DNA from: Cyanobacteria bacterium UBA3301
GTDB lineage: Bacteria > Cyanobacteriota > Vampirovibrionia > Gastranaerophilales > Gastranaerophilaceae
Length of the DNA stretch: 64,000 nucleotides
Direction: 5' to 3'
Assembly: GCA_002361485.1 (NCBI GenBank)
Contig: DESZ01000004.1
Span: forward strand, 45,028 to 109,027
Shown here piece by piece: positions 44,673-53,033 of this stretch. The notes below the pieces were generated by a model. It was not told where the DNA came from, did not search any database, and worked only from the letters and a program-made list of their open reading frames with translations. The translations under genes and the position numbers were made by a program. The stretch's first letter is position 1. Every line of letters begins with the position of its first letter.

Positions 44673-45456
44673 TGCTCCGATTGGCTTTTTTGATTCCGGC
44701 GTCGGAGGATTGACTGTTTTAAATAAAGTGAAAAAGATAATGCCGAATGAAAGTTTTATTTTCTACGGTGATACTTTGCATGTTCCCTATGGAGATAAGA
44801 CAAAAGAACAACTTCTTGAGTATTCAAAAAATATATTAAAATTTTTTGAGCAAAAAGGCTGTAAAGCGGTTGTAATGGCTTGTAACACGACATCTTCCGT
44901 TATATACGATGATATTAAAAATTATTATGATTTTAAATTATATCCTGTTGTGCAATCTGTCGGGAAAATTCTTTCTCAACTGCCGATAAAACGTCTGGGG
45001 GTGTTTGCAACAAAAGCGACTATTGACTCCGGAGCTTATGAAAAGGAAGTGAATAAGTATAATAAGGACATAAAAGTTTTCGGGCAATATTGCCCGAATT
45101 GGGTAAATATAGTTGAAAATGATTTGACAAAAGATTTGGCAAGTATAGCTGTTATAAAAAATGATTTGGATAAGATGTTAACAAACAAACCTGAAAAAAT
45201 TGTTTTAGGCTGCACTCATTATCCATATTTAATCAATATTTTATCGATTTTTGCGCCAAAAGATATGTTCATTGATCCTGCTGTTCCTTTTGCGCAATAT
45301 ATAAAAGACGATTTAACACAAAATAACTTGATAAATAATTCTTCCTGTCATTTTGAAGAATTTTATGTCAGTTCTGCGCCTGAAAAATTCAAACAGGCAG
45401 CAAAAATGTTTTATAATTTAAAACAAAACCCTAAACTGCTGACATTCTATACATAA
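44653..45456 (+). CDS. murI: Glutamate racemase
   Basis: Makes D-glutamate for peptidoglycan. 267 residues from the ATG at 44653 (GAGGGA upstream; a TTG one codon earlier is possible). Motifs: GFFDSGVGGLTVL, VPYGDKT, the first catalytic cysteine in ACNTTS (near 77) and the second in LGCTHYP (near 187). The start lies inside amiC, so the two wall genes are translationally coupled. A normal length for the family. Confidence 0.95.
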   Translation: MNILKSDAPIGFFDSGVGGLTVLNKVKKIMPNESFIFYGDTLHVPYGDKTKEQLLEYSKNILKFFEQKGCKAVVMACNTTSSVIYDDIKNYYDFKLYPVVQSVGKILSQLPIKRLGVFATKATIDSGAYEKEVNKYNKDIKVFGQYCPNWVNIVENDLTKDLASIAVIKNDLDKMLTNKPEKIVLGCTHYPYLINILSIFAPKDMFIDPAVPFAQYIKDDLTQNNLINNSSCHFEEFYVSSAPEKFKQAAKMFYNLKQNPKLLTFYT

Positions 45457-45507
45457 ATTGCGTTATAGTATAAAATATGATATTTTAGTTCTATCAGGTG
45501 GGAGAAA

Positions 45508-48315
45508 ATGGCGGAAGTAAAACAAAGAACTGCAGCGAAAAAATTTGTTGATGATTGGACTGGCAAAGGCTATGAAAAAGGAGAGAGCCAAAAGTTTTGG
45601 CTGCAGCTTTTGGGAGAGGTCTTGGGTGTAGAACATCCTGCTCAATTTATATCCTTTGAAGACCAAGTCCACCTTGACCACACAAGTTTTATTGATGGCT
45701 ATATTCCTGCTACAAAGGTTTTGATTGAGCAAAAGAGTGTTGATAAAGATTTAAATAAGGCTATAAAGCAGTCTGACGGCAGTTTGCTTAATCCGTTCCA
45801 ACAGGCAAAAAGATATATAACGGAACTTCCGCTTTCACAACATCCGCGTTGGGTTGTTACTTGCAACTTCCAAAAATTCTGCGTTTACGACATGGAACGG
45901 CCCAACGGAGAACCGCAGGAAATTTTGCTCAAAGACTTGGAAAAAGAATACTATAGACTTTCATTTTTGGTTGATACCGGCAATGAACACTTAAGAAAAG
46001 AAATGGAAGTTTCAATAAAAGCTGGAGAAATTGTCGGACTTTTATATGATGCACTTTTGAAACAGTACAAAGACAGTAATAATGAAGAATCGCTAAAAGC
46101 CTTAAATATTTTGTGCGTAAGATTGGTATTTTGCTTATACGCAGAAGATGCCGGAATCTTTGGCAAACACGATATGTTTTTGGATTATTTGCGTCAATAT
46201 GATGCCTCAAAAATGCGTAAGGCATTGATTGAATTGTTTGAGGTTTTAAATACAAAACTTGAGGACAGAGACCCGTATTTGGAAGATGATTTAAAGGCTT
46301 TTCCTTATGTTAATGGTGGATTATTTGCTCAGGAACATATTGAAATCCCACAATTTACAGATGAAATCAGAGATTTGCTATTAGAAAAAGCAAGTGCAAA
46401 TTTTGACTGGTCAGAAATCAGTCCTACAATATTCGGTGCGGTTTTTGAAAGCACTCTGAACCCAGAAACAAGACGCTCTGGCGGTATGCACTATACTTCG
46501 ATTGAAAATATCCATAAGGTTATTGATCCTTTATTCTTGGATGACTTGAACGAAGAATTTAATACCATTAAAAATTTACCTCAAAATAAAACAAGGGATA
46601 AGAAACTTGAGGAATTTCAAGACAAAATTGCTAATCTGAACTTTTTAGACCCTGCTTGCGGAAGCGGAAACTTTTTAACGGAAACATATATCAGTTTAAG
46701 AAAATTAGAAAATGAAATTCTTGAACACTTGTTTAGTAAAAATGGAATTTTACAGAATAAATTAGGTTTTGAGGGCGAGCTTAATCCTATAAAAGTTTCA
46801 ATTAAACAATTCTACGGAATTGAAATTAATGATTTTGCAGTTACTGTTGCAAAGACAGCGCTTTGGATTGCAGAATCCCAGATGATGAAGAAAACAGAAG
46901 ATATTGTCCACATGGATTTGGACTTTCTTCCGCTAAAAACCTATGCAAATATAGTTGAAGGCAATGCTCTGCGTATAAATTGGGAAGATGTAATTCCAAG
47001 GAGTAAATGTAATTATATCATGGGAAATCCCCCGTTTGTTGGTGCAAGACTAATGTCGCAAGCTCAAAAAGATGATATGATACTCGTGTTCGGTGATAAA
47101 TGGAAGAATGTAGGCAATCTTGACTACGTTTCATGTTGGTACAAGAAAGCAACTGACTATATGCATGGTACAAATATTTGTACTGCACTTGTTTCAACAA
47201 ACTCCATTACACAGGGAGAACAAGTTCCTGTACTATGGAAGCCATTATTTGAACAAGGAGTTCATATTGATTTCGCACACAGGACATTCCGTTGGGATAG
47301 TGAATCAAACTCTAAAGCACATGTTCATTGTGTAATAGTTGGTTTTAGTTACATTGAAAATAAAGAAAAGAAAAAATTATATTCAAATGAAAGAATGCAG
47401 TATGTTAATAATATCAATGCATACTTAATTGAAGCTCCTGACGTATTTATATCAAGCAGAAAAACACCTATACAAAATGTTCCTAAAATGGATTTCGGAA
47501 GTATGCCTAATGACGGAGGAGCATTATGTGATTATTCTGACGAAGACAAAAACGCTATAGTAAAAGGATATCCTGCGTCAGAGAAGTTCTTTAAGAAATT
47601 CTTAGGAGCTACAGAGTTTTTGCATAATAAGACCCGTTGGTGCTTATGGTTGAAGAATATTTCTCCTGCTGACATAAAACACGTACCTCCAGTACTTTCA
47701 GCAGTACAAAAAGTAAAGGACATGAGAGAGTCAAGCAACAGAGAAGCTACACGCAAATTAGCTGATACTCCGTATTTATTCGGAGAAATAAGGCAACCTG
47801 CAACAAGCTATTTAATTATTCCTTGCCATTCTTCAGAGCGAAGGAAGTATATTCCTATAGGCTTTGTATCGTCTGATGTAATATGTAGTAATGCTAACAT
47901 GTTGATACCTGATGCAAGTTTATTTACATTCGGAATTATGTGTTCTAATGTCCACAATGCATGGATGCGTACAGTATGTGGACGTATAAAAAGTGATTAT
48001 AGGTACTCAAACTCAATAGTATATAACAACTTCCCATGGTGTAATCCTTCCAGTGAACAAAAAGCTAAAATCGAAAAAACTGCTCAAGGAATATTAGATG
48101 CAAGAGCATTATATCCCGAATGCTCATTAGCTGATTTGTATGACGATTTAACAATGCCGCCAGAGTTGCGCAAAGCTCATCAGGATAACGACAGAGCGGT
48201 AATGGAAGCATACGGATTCAGGATAAAAGATGAACAAACCGGTAAACTCCGCTGGCTTACAGAATCCGAAACCGTCGCCCGCTTAATGCAAATGTATCAG
48301 GAGCTGACAAAATAA
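45508..48315 (+). CDS. MmeI-like type IIL restriction-modification enzyme (single chain)
   Basis: 935 residues in MmeI order. An N-terminal PD-(D/E)xK nuclease: D63 in FIDGYIPATKVLIEQKS, with E74 and K76 (the same D-x10-ExK spacing class as MmeI). Then a helical linker; the gamma-type adenine methyltransferase with LDPACGSGNFL for AdoMet near 370 and the catalytic GNPPF (NPPF) near 500; and a C-terminal target-recognition region. Such enzymes cut and methylate with the same specificity domain, so no separate methylase or specificity gene is needed and none is adjacent. All motifs appear intact. The target site cannot be read from the sequence. Confidence 0.88.
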   Translation: MAEVKQRTAAKKFVDDWTGKGYEKGESQKFWLQLLGEVLGVEHPAQFISFEDQVHLDHTSFIDGYIPATKVLIEQKSVDKDLNKAIKQSDGSLLNPFQQAKRYITELPLSQHPRWVVTCNFQKFCVYDMERPNGEPQEILLKDLEKEYYRLSFLVDTGNEHLRKEMEVSIKAGEIVGLLYDALLKQYKDSNNEESLKALNILCVRLVFCLYAEDAGIFGKHDMFLDYLRQYDASKMRKALIELFEVLNTKLEDRDPYLEDDLKAFPYVNGGLFAQEHIEIPQFTDEIRDLLLEKASANFDWSEISPTIFGAVFESTLNPETRRSGGMHYTSIENIHKVIDPLFLDDLNEEFNTIKNLPQNKTRDKKLEEFQDKIANLNFLDPACGSGNFLTETYISLRKLENEILEHLFSKNGILQNKLGFEGELNPIKVSIKQFYGIEINDFAVTVAKTALWIAESQMMKKTEDIVHMDLDFLPLKTYANIVEGNALRINWEDVIPRSKCNYIMGNPPFVGARLMSQAQKDDMILVFGDKWKNVGNLDYVSCWYKKATDYMHGTNICTALVSTNSITQGEQVPVLWKPLFEQGVHIDFAHRTFRWDSESNSKAHVHCVIVGFSYIENKEKKKLYSNERMQYVNNINAYLIEAPDVFISSRKTPIQNVPKMDFGSMPNDGGALCDYSDEDKNAIVKGYPASEKFFKKFLGATEFLHNKTRWCLWLKNISPADIKHVPPVLSAVQKVKDMRESSNREATRKLADTPYLFGEIRQPATSYLIIPCHSSERRKYIPIGFVSSDVICSNANMLIPDASLFTFGIMCSNVHNAWMRTVCGRIKSDYRYSNSIVYNNFPWCNPSSEQKAKIEKTAQGILDARALYPECSLADLYDDLTMPPELRKAHQDNDRAVMEAYGFRIKDEQTGKLRWLTESETVARLMQMYQELTK

Positions 48316-48362
48316 AGAAACTCTCACATTAATGTGATTATTACGTCGCTATGCCCGTGACA

Positions 48363-49103
48363 TTATTCAACAATAACTCTTGCGGGGAAGTTACTTTTTA
48401 AAAGGTTGTTAGCTGCTTGTTGAGCTTTATCTTTTGAACTATATGAGCCGACTTGCAAGGTATAGTAACCGTTCATATTTTTTACCATCGGAACAACCCC
48501 CAGACCTGCATCCTGTATTATGGTTTTTGCTACTTCGGCTTGTTTTTCGGTAGCATAATAGCCTACAACAACTTTTGCATTGGTTATCTGTTGAACCGGT
48601 TTTGGCTCCGAATGGTTTGCTTGCGGAGCGGAAGAAGTGTTTTGAACTGTTTCTTTCGGCTCGGGTTTATTTTCATGTTCTTCGTGTTGCTTTTTTAATT
48701 CAGCTTTTTCCTGTTGTTCTTTCTCATTTTGCATTTCGGCTTCCATCTCGCCGACAGTCTTTCGCACCTGCTTTGGAAGTATAACTTTTTCATCTAATTC
48801 GGGAGAAAACATTTCATCATCATTCCCGTTATTTGAATCTTCCTGCTGGATATTTTTTAGTCGTTCGTCTATTACGCTTGAAGTTTCTTCATCTTCGTAT
48901 GCGTATTCATCTTCCGGCCCCGAAATGCCTACATCAACGTTTGGCGATAAAATCTTGGCAAATCCAAGTAATATCAAAACCCCTATAATAAATACAGAAA
49001 TAAACACAATAATATCGCGATTCGGTTTTTTGTTAACCTTTTGTCTGTAATCGCTATATGTAAAATGTGATTCGTTATTATATTTTTCTGTATCTTTAGG
49101 CAT
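48363..49103 (-). CDS. SPOR-domain cell-envelope protein
   Basis: 246 residues: a cytoplasmic start, one transmembrane helix at about 30-47 (DIIVFISVFIIGVLILLGFA), an acidic low-complexity linker rich in Glu and Lys (residues 60-165) and a C-terminal SPOR domain (VVVGYYATEKQAEVAKTIIQ; YTLQVGSYSSKDKAQQAANNL). SPOR domains bind denuded glycan strands at the septum, so it probably takes part in cell division or envelope maturation. It abuts DUF366 with a one-base overlap. Confidence 0.85.
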   Translation of the reverse strand: MPKDTEKYNNESHFTYSDYRQKVNKKPNRDIIVFISVFIIGVLILLGFAKILSPNVDVGISGPEDEYAYEDEETSSVIDERLKNIQQEDSNNGNDDEMFSPELDEKVILPKQVRKTVGEMEAEMQNEKEQQEKAELKKQHEEHENKPEPKETVQNTSSAPQANHSEPKPVQQITNAKVVVGYYATEKQAEVAKTIIQDAGLGVVPMVKNMNGYYTLQVGSYSSKDKAQQAANNLLKSNFPARVIVE

Positions 49104-49657
49104 TATACACCTCTTACCTTAGTACTTGCCAATATTATATCATCAAGTTCTTCATTATAATTCTTCATGACTTTAATTGCAAATTCTTTTATATTTGTCA
49201 TATTTAAATCGCTTTTCAGGCCCGATGCTTCTATTGGCGCTCCTTCGCTGATAATATTTATTCCCGTATGTATCAGTACGGAATTAACAGATTTTGTTGC
49301 GATTGAAACAGATAGTTTTTTGTTATTTACAAATAAATCATCTCCGTTGCGTATTGCTCTATACCCGAGGCGTTCCAATTCTTCTTTTATACAGGTAATA
49401 AGCAGTCTTTGCCTAATAACTCCTTCTACAAGTCCTATATTAAATTGTTCGGATATGAAACTAAGCATATATTTGCTATATATAGGCTCATTATTTATAA
49501 CATCTTCAATATCAACCATTTCAGTCAGATTTACTTCGCATTCTCCGCAAAAGGCAACAATAGCATCCCCTTGGATGTTGAAATTCTTATAAATCCAATG
49601 CGGCGCAAGCTGTGAGCCGATATATTTAATTTCATTATCTATATATAGTGTTTTCAT
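49103..49657 (-). CDS. DUF366 family protein downstream of queC
   Basis: 184 residues from the ATG at 49657, two bases after the queC stop; the longer reading from 49711 would overlap queC by over 50 bases and has no ribosome site. Conserved DUF366 pieces: KYIGSQLAPHWIYKNFNI, GDAIVAF, MVDIEDV, YMLSFISEQFN, and the C-terminal NKKLSVSIATKSVNSVLIHTGINI. The function is unknown; the archaeal and bacterial relatives often sit near deazapurine genes, as here. Coupled translation with queC supports a queuosine link. Confidence 0.75.
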   Translation of the reverse strand: MKTLYIDNEIKYIGSQLAPHWIYKNFNIQGDAIVAFCGECEVNLTEMVDIEDVINNEPIYSKYMLSFISEQFNIGLVEGVIRQRLLITCIKEELERLGYRAIRNGDDLFVNNKKLSVSIATKSVNSVLIHTGINIISEGAPIEASGLKSDLNMTNIKEFAIKVMKNYNEELDDIILASTKVRGV

Positions 49658-49658
49658 A

Positions 49659-50324
49659 TTACTTGAATAAAATTTTGATATATTCGTGTGCGTTATTATA
49701 TTCAAGGGCATGCTTTAATCTCAAACAAGATTCACATATCCCGCAATGTCCTTCTGCGCTTTGATAACAACTCATTGTTAATTCAAGCGGAACTTTATAT
49801 GCTAAAGCCACTTTGACTATATCATTTTTGTCATAATTTATCAAGGGGGCTATTACCTTCGGATGTTTTAGAGTAGAACTTTCAAATTCTTTATTTACGG
49901 AATCAATAAATTTTTGAGTATTATCAGAAAACGTTTGCGCTTCCTCTTTATTTGCTCCGATTAAAATATAATCGTAATTTGAAGAATCCGCATAACAGCC
50001 TGCAATGTTTAAAAATAGCCCGTTTCGGTTTGGAATCCAAACTTTTTCAGCCGATTCAACGGTATTATTTAAATCTTCCCCTGTCGGGATGTCGGATTCT
50101 GAAACTAAAGAAGTTTTGGTTATTTGTTTTAACCAATCAAGTTTTATGACTTCGTGTTTGAGATTATAGAATTCACAAATCTTTTTGGAGGCTTGAATTT
50201 CTTTATCAAGTGATTTTTGGCCGTAATCAAAAGTTAGAGCAAGATCTATATTCAGTTCTTTATACTTTATCCCCAGACTGACAAGAGAGTCTAAACCGCC
50301 TGATAATAATATTATTGATTTCAT
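49659..50324 (-). CDS. queC: 7-cyano-7-deazaguanine (preQ0) synthase QueC
   Basis: Converts 7-carboxy-7-deazaguanine to preQ0, the precursor of queuosine. 221 residues: the PP-loop SGGLDS at 8-13, FDYGQKSLDKE, IPNRNGLFLNIA and GANKEEAQTF with the zinc site C...HCGICESC near the C-terminus. The other que genes are absent from the window. It is followed immediately by DUF366 and preceded by a HEAT-repeat gene, two bases away, in one operon. Confidence 0.95.
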   Translation of the reverse strand: MKSIILLSGGLDSLVSLGIKYKELNIDLALTFDYGQKSLDKEIQASKKICEFYNLKHEVIKLDWLKQITKTSLVSESDIPTGEDLNNTVESAEKVWIPNRNGLFLNIAGCYADSSNYDYILIGANKEEAQTFSDNTQKFIDSVNKEFESSTLKHPKVIAPLINYDKNDIVKVALAYKVPLELTMSCYQSAEGHCGICESCLRLKHALEYNNAHEYIKILFK

Positions 50325-50326
50325 TG

Positions 50327-51277
50327 TTATTCGTCCTCATATTCTTCTAAAATTTTTACTGCTTCTATTTTTAAAGCATCGGAATAATCTGTTGAATTGA
50401 TAACTTCATCTAAAATTGTTCTGTCAGATAAATTATATAAGGCAATCAATGCATTTTTCTTTACTTCATAATTATCGTCTTCAATTAAACATTTTTTTAT
50501 TGTTTCGTATGCTTTCGGATGTTCGGAATTCATTAAGGCTTCTATGGCATCAATTCTGACTTGGGGCGAATCGTCAGATAATGATTTTTTTATGGCATTA
50601 AATACTCTGTTATCATTACTGAATCCCATTTTCCCCAAAGCTTCAATTACACGTTCTTTTAAAAAAGAAAATTTATCTACAATGCCGTTTTTTGTTTCCA
50701 AAATATTTACCAAAGGGGAGATTGCGCGAATATCGCCAAGTATTCCAAGTGCGGTGGCAGCTGATTCTTTTAAATATACGGATTTTTCTTCATCATCTTT
50801 TATAATGTCAATTAATGGCGCAACAGCATATTTGTCTCCAATTCTGCCTAAGGCTTCCGCACAGGCAAGTCTTACACGATAATGCTCATCTTTATTATTT
50901 AAGCAATAAAGAAGAGCTGATACATAATCAGTATCTTTTTGATTGCCGATTGCTTTTGCGCACATTGCTCTTACGTTTACATAATTTTCTTTTGATATTT
51001 CGTCCGAGTCAAAGTTTTTGAATAATAATATATTTGTAAAAACTTTTAGGCTTGTTTTTGAACGATAAGCATCTAAACATCTGATAAGGTGCATCATAAT
51101 ATCAACAGATAAAGCCTGATTTAAAAAATAATTATATATTTCGACAAGCTCAAATTTAGAGTATTTGTCTTTTAAAGATTCAATATTTGCGATAACGGTT
51201 TGTGATTCTATTTTATCTTGCAGACCGCATTCATTTGCAATTTCCTCAAAGTTAAGATTTGTATCTTTTTTTGTCAT
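50327..51277 (-). CDS. HEAT-repeat protein
   Basis: 316 residues from the ATG at 51277 (GGGGGAG directly upstream; the GTG one codon earlier would sit on this site). From about residue 100 come repeats of about 31 residues (VRLACAEALGRIGDKYAVAPLIDIIKD; LKESAATALGILGDIRAISPLVNIL; VRIDAIEALMN), in HEAT/PBS-lyase style. Cytoplasmic scaffold; partner unknown. First gene of the HEAT-queC-DUF366-SPOR operon. Confidence 0.8.
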   Translation of the reverse strand: MTKKDTNLNFEEIANECGLQDKIESQTVIANIESLKDKYSKFELVEIYNYFLNQALSVDIMMHLIRCLDAYRSKTSLKVFTNILLFKNFDSDEISKENYVNVRAMCAKAIGNQKDTDYVSALLYCLNNKDEHYRVRLACAEALGRIGDKYAVAPLIDIIKDDEEKSVYLKESAATALGILGDIRAISPLVNILETKNGIVDKFSFLKERVIEALGKMGFSNDNRVFNAIKKSLSDDSPQVRIDAIEALMNSEHPKAYETIKKCLIEDDNYEVKKNALIALYNLSDRTILDEVINSTDYSDALKIEAVKILEEYEDE

Positions 51278-51441
51278 CACTCCCCCGTCAATTATAAAGT
51301 ATTATATTTTAACTCTTATTTCAAGTATATTAAGCTTTTATAATATATTTTTAAAATTTATGTAACAAATTTTTAAGTATATAACAACATTTATTTTTAT
51401 TTGTTTTATCATGAATGTATCAATTACTAATAAGGTGTGAA

Positions 51442-52188
51442 ATGAAAGTAGATATAATTACAAACTACGACTCGCTATACAAACAGCATAGCTCTGACTC
51501 GATATTTCGCGAGAAGAAGCATGCGAATAACAGTTTGTGTGAGAGTGTGGATAAAAATGTAAATAGAGGATATTATAGCGGCAGTTCTGTGAGTTTCGGA
51601 GCTGCCGCAAATATTTCCAAAAAAATGCAAGCGCTAAATAAACTTTGGGACTTATCGGCAGGTTCAACTGTCGTTGCTCAAAACCTTGTGGCGTTAGTGC
51701 TTGCGGCAGTGTTAAGACCGATAGCAATCGTATCTTTACCCGGAAAGAAAAACAAAGATGATAAAATATACGCTTCAGGCCATTCAATATCATCCGGTTT
51801 AATTGGTTTTGGCTTTGCAAGTGTTGTTATGTATCCGTTTGATAAGGCTGCTAAAATAATTAAACAAAATCCAAAAAAATATTTGACTGATTTATCAAAA
51901 AAAATATATAAAGTCGACAATTTAGAAGATTTACATAATTCTAAAATATTTAAGAATGTAGAAAAAATGTTCAATATGGGACATGATGCATTATTGTTCG
52001 GAGTAGTAAAAGCAATGTTAACGGTAGCATTAATCCCTCCTGTACTGAAATATGTTTTTGGGGTAGAAAAAAATAAAGGTCAAAAACCTGAAGCTCCAAA
52101 AGCGGATGCAACTAAAAATGCTGTATTACCAGAGGTCTCTCCTCTGCAAAAACCGAATATTGCAAAATTTTTGGGAGGTGAAAAGTAA
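51442..52188 (+). CDS. F-G-motif membrane protein A
   Basis: 248 residues from the ATG at 51442 (AAGGTG upstream; the earlier ATG at 51415 has none). A polar, Asn/Ser-rich start of about 50 residues ends in SSVSFGAAAN (SFG at 51-53), then a long hydrophobic segment (VVAQNLVALVLAAVLRPIAI), a loop, a second segment (SSGLIGFGFASVVMYPF) and a third near 195 (FGVVKAMLTVALIPPVLKYVF). The C-terminus is Lys/Pro/Ala-rich. No known domain. Its stop overlaps the start of gene B by one base. The same general plan as gene B suggests paralogy. Confidence 0.6.
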   Translation: MKVDIITNYDSLYKQHSSDSIFREKKHANNSLCESVDKNVNRGYYSGSSVSFGAAANISKKMQALNKLWDLSAGSTVVAQNLVALVLAAVLRPIAIVSLPGKKNKDDKIYASGHSISSGLIGFGFASVVMYPFDKAAKIIKQNPKKYLTDLSKKIYKVDNLEDLHNSKIFKNVEKMFNMGHDALLFGVVKAMLTVALIPPVLKYVFGVEKNKGQKPEAPKADATKNAVLPEVSPLQKPNIAKFLGGEK

Positions 52189-53033
52189 TGAATATCACGT
52201 TCCAAACATATAATTTAAATAATCAAAAGAGAAATAATGGTTATATAAAGAATAATCAACCGAATTTTGGATCAACTCTCCCGACAAAATCAAAATATTT
52301 TGCTCCGATTCTAAAGGTAAGGGATAATTTTATTGAGGGAATGGCTAAATATTATAATGCAAAATTCTTGGAATCAAGGTTTGCTCAATGGTTAGCAAGT
52401 AAAGCCGAAAAATTGGACAGTGTTGTTGACCATATGCAATTTGTCGGTTCAGCTGTTATATCAAGTATGTATATGTCACAGACATTACGAAATAAAAATC
52501 TTGACGAGAAAAAGAGAAAAACACTTGCAATAAACCAAGGTTTAACATTTGTTCTTTCGACATTAGGCGCATATTATGCCGATAATAAAATCGGAAATTG
52601 GTGGGAAAAACTTACATTAAAATATGCCGATAGCCAGATAAGTTCCGAAGCTGAAAGACAACAGGCCAAAGCAAATAAACAGGATACGGAATTCGTTAAA
52701 AAATACAAAGAAGCGGATGCTCAAAGTAAACTGTTATTTGACACCGAAAAACTCGCAGGAAGAATTAAAAAGAATAAAAAATATTCTCTGTTGTCTGTCG
52801 GTAAATACATAAACGAAAATTGTCCTGACAAAATATTGGAAAACAGAATATACGGTATGGGTATATTCAGAAAGCTCCTTGTATTCGGTACAATATACAG
52901 ATTTATTTCGCCGGTAGCCGTTACACCAATTGCCAATTGGTTAGGTAACAAATTTATTTATAAAGACGGAGACAACGCAAAGGAAAAAACTCAAACTCCT
53001 GCTGTAAAATCGGAAACTCCTGATAAGAAATAA
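52188..53033 (+). CDS. F-G-motif membrane protein B
   Basis: 281 residues; GGGAGG upstream. A polar Asn-rich start (MNITFQTYNLNNQKRNN) ends in NQPNFGS (NFG at 26-28). Then a helical region with hydrophobic stretches (FVGSAVISSMYMSQTL; INQGLTFVLSTLGAYYA; FRKLLVFGTIYRFISPVAVTPIANWLG) and a basic tail. The layout follows protein A: polar leader, F-G, hydrophobic segment, charged loop. It ends inside the convergent HNH-like gene (43-base overlap). No known domain. Confidence 0.6.
   Translation: MNITFQTYNLNNQKRNNGYIKNNQPNFGSTLPTKSKYFAPILKVRDNFIEGMAKYYNAKFLESRFAQWLASKAEKLDSVVDHMQFVGSAVISSMYMSQTLRNKNLDEKKRKTLAINQGLTFVLSTLGAYYADNKIGNWWEKLTLKYADSQISSEAERQQAKANKQDTEFVKKYKEADAQSKLLFDTEKLAGRIKKNKKYSLLSVGKYINENCPDKILENRIYGMGIFRKLLVFGTIYRFISPVAVTPIANWLGNKFIYKDGDNAKEKTQTPAVKSETPDKK

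Noticed and set aside
49658..49711. Upstream start for the DUF366 gene at 49711
   Set aside because: It would overlap queC by over 50 bases, has no ribosome site, and the 18 added residues do not fit the family.
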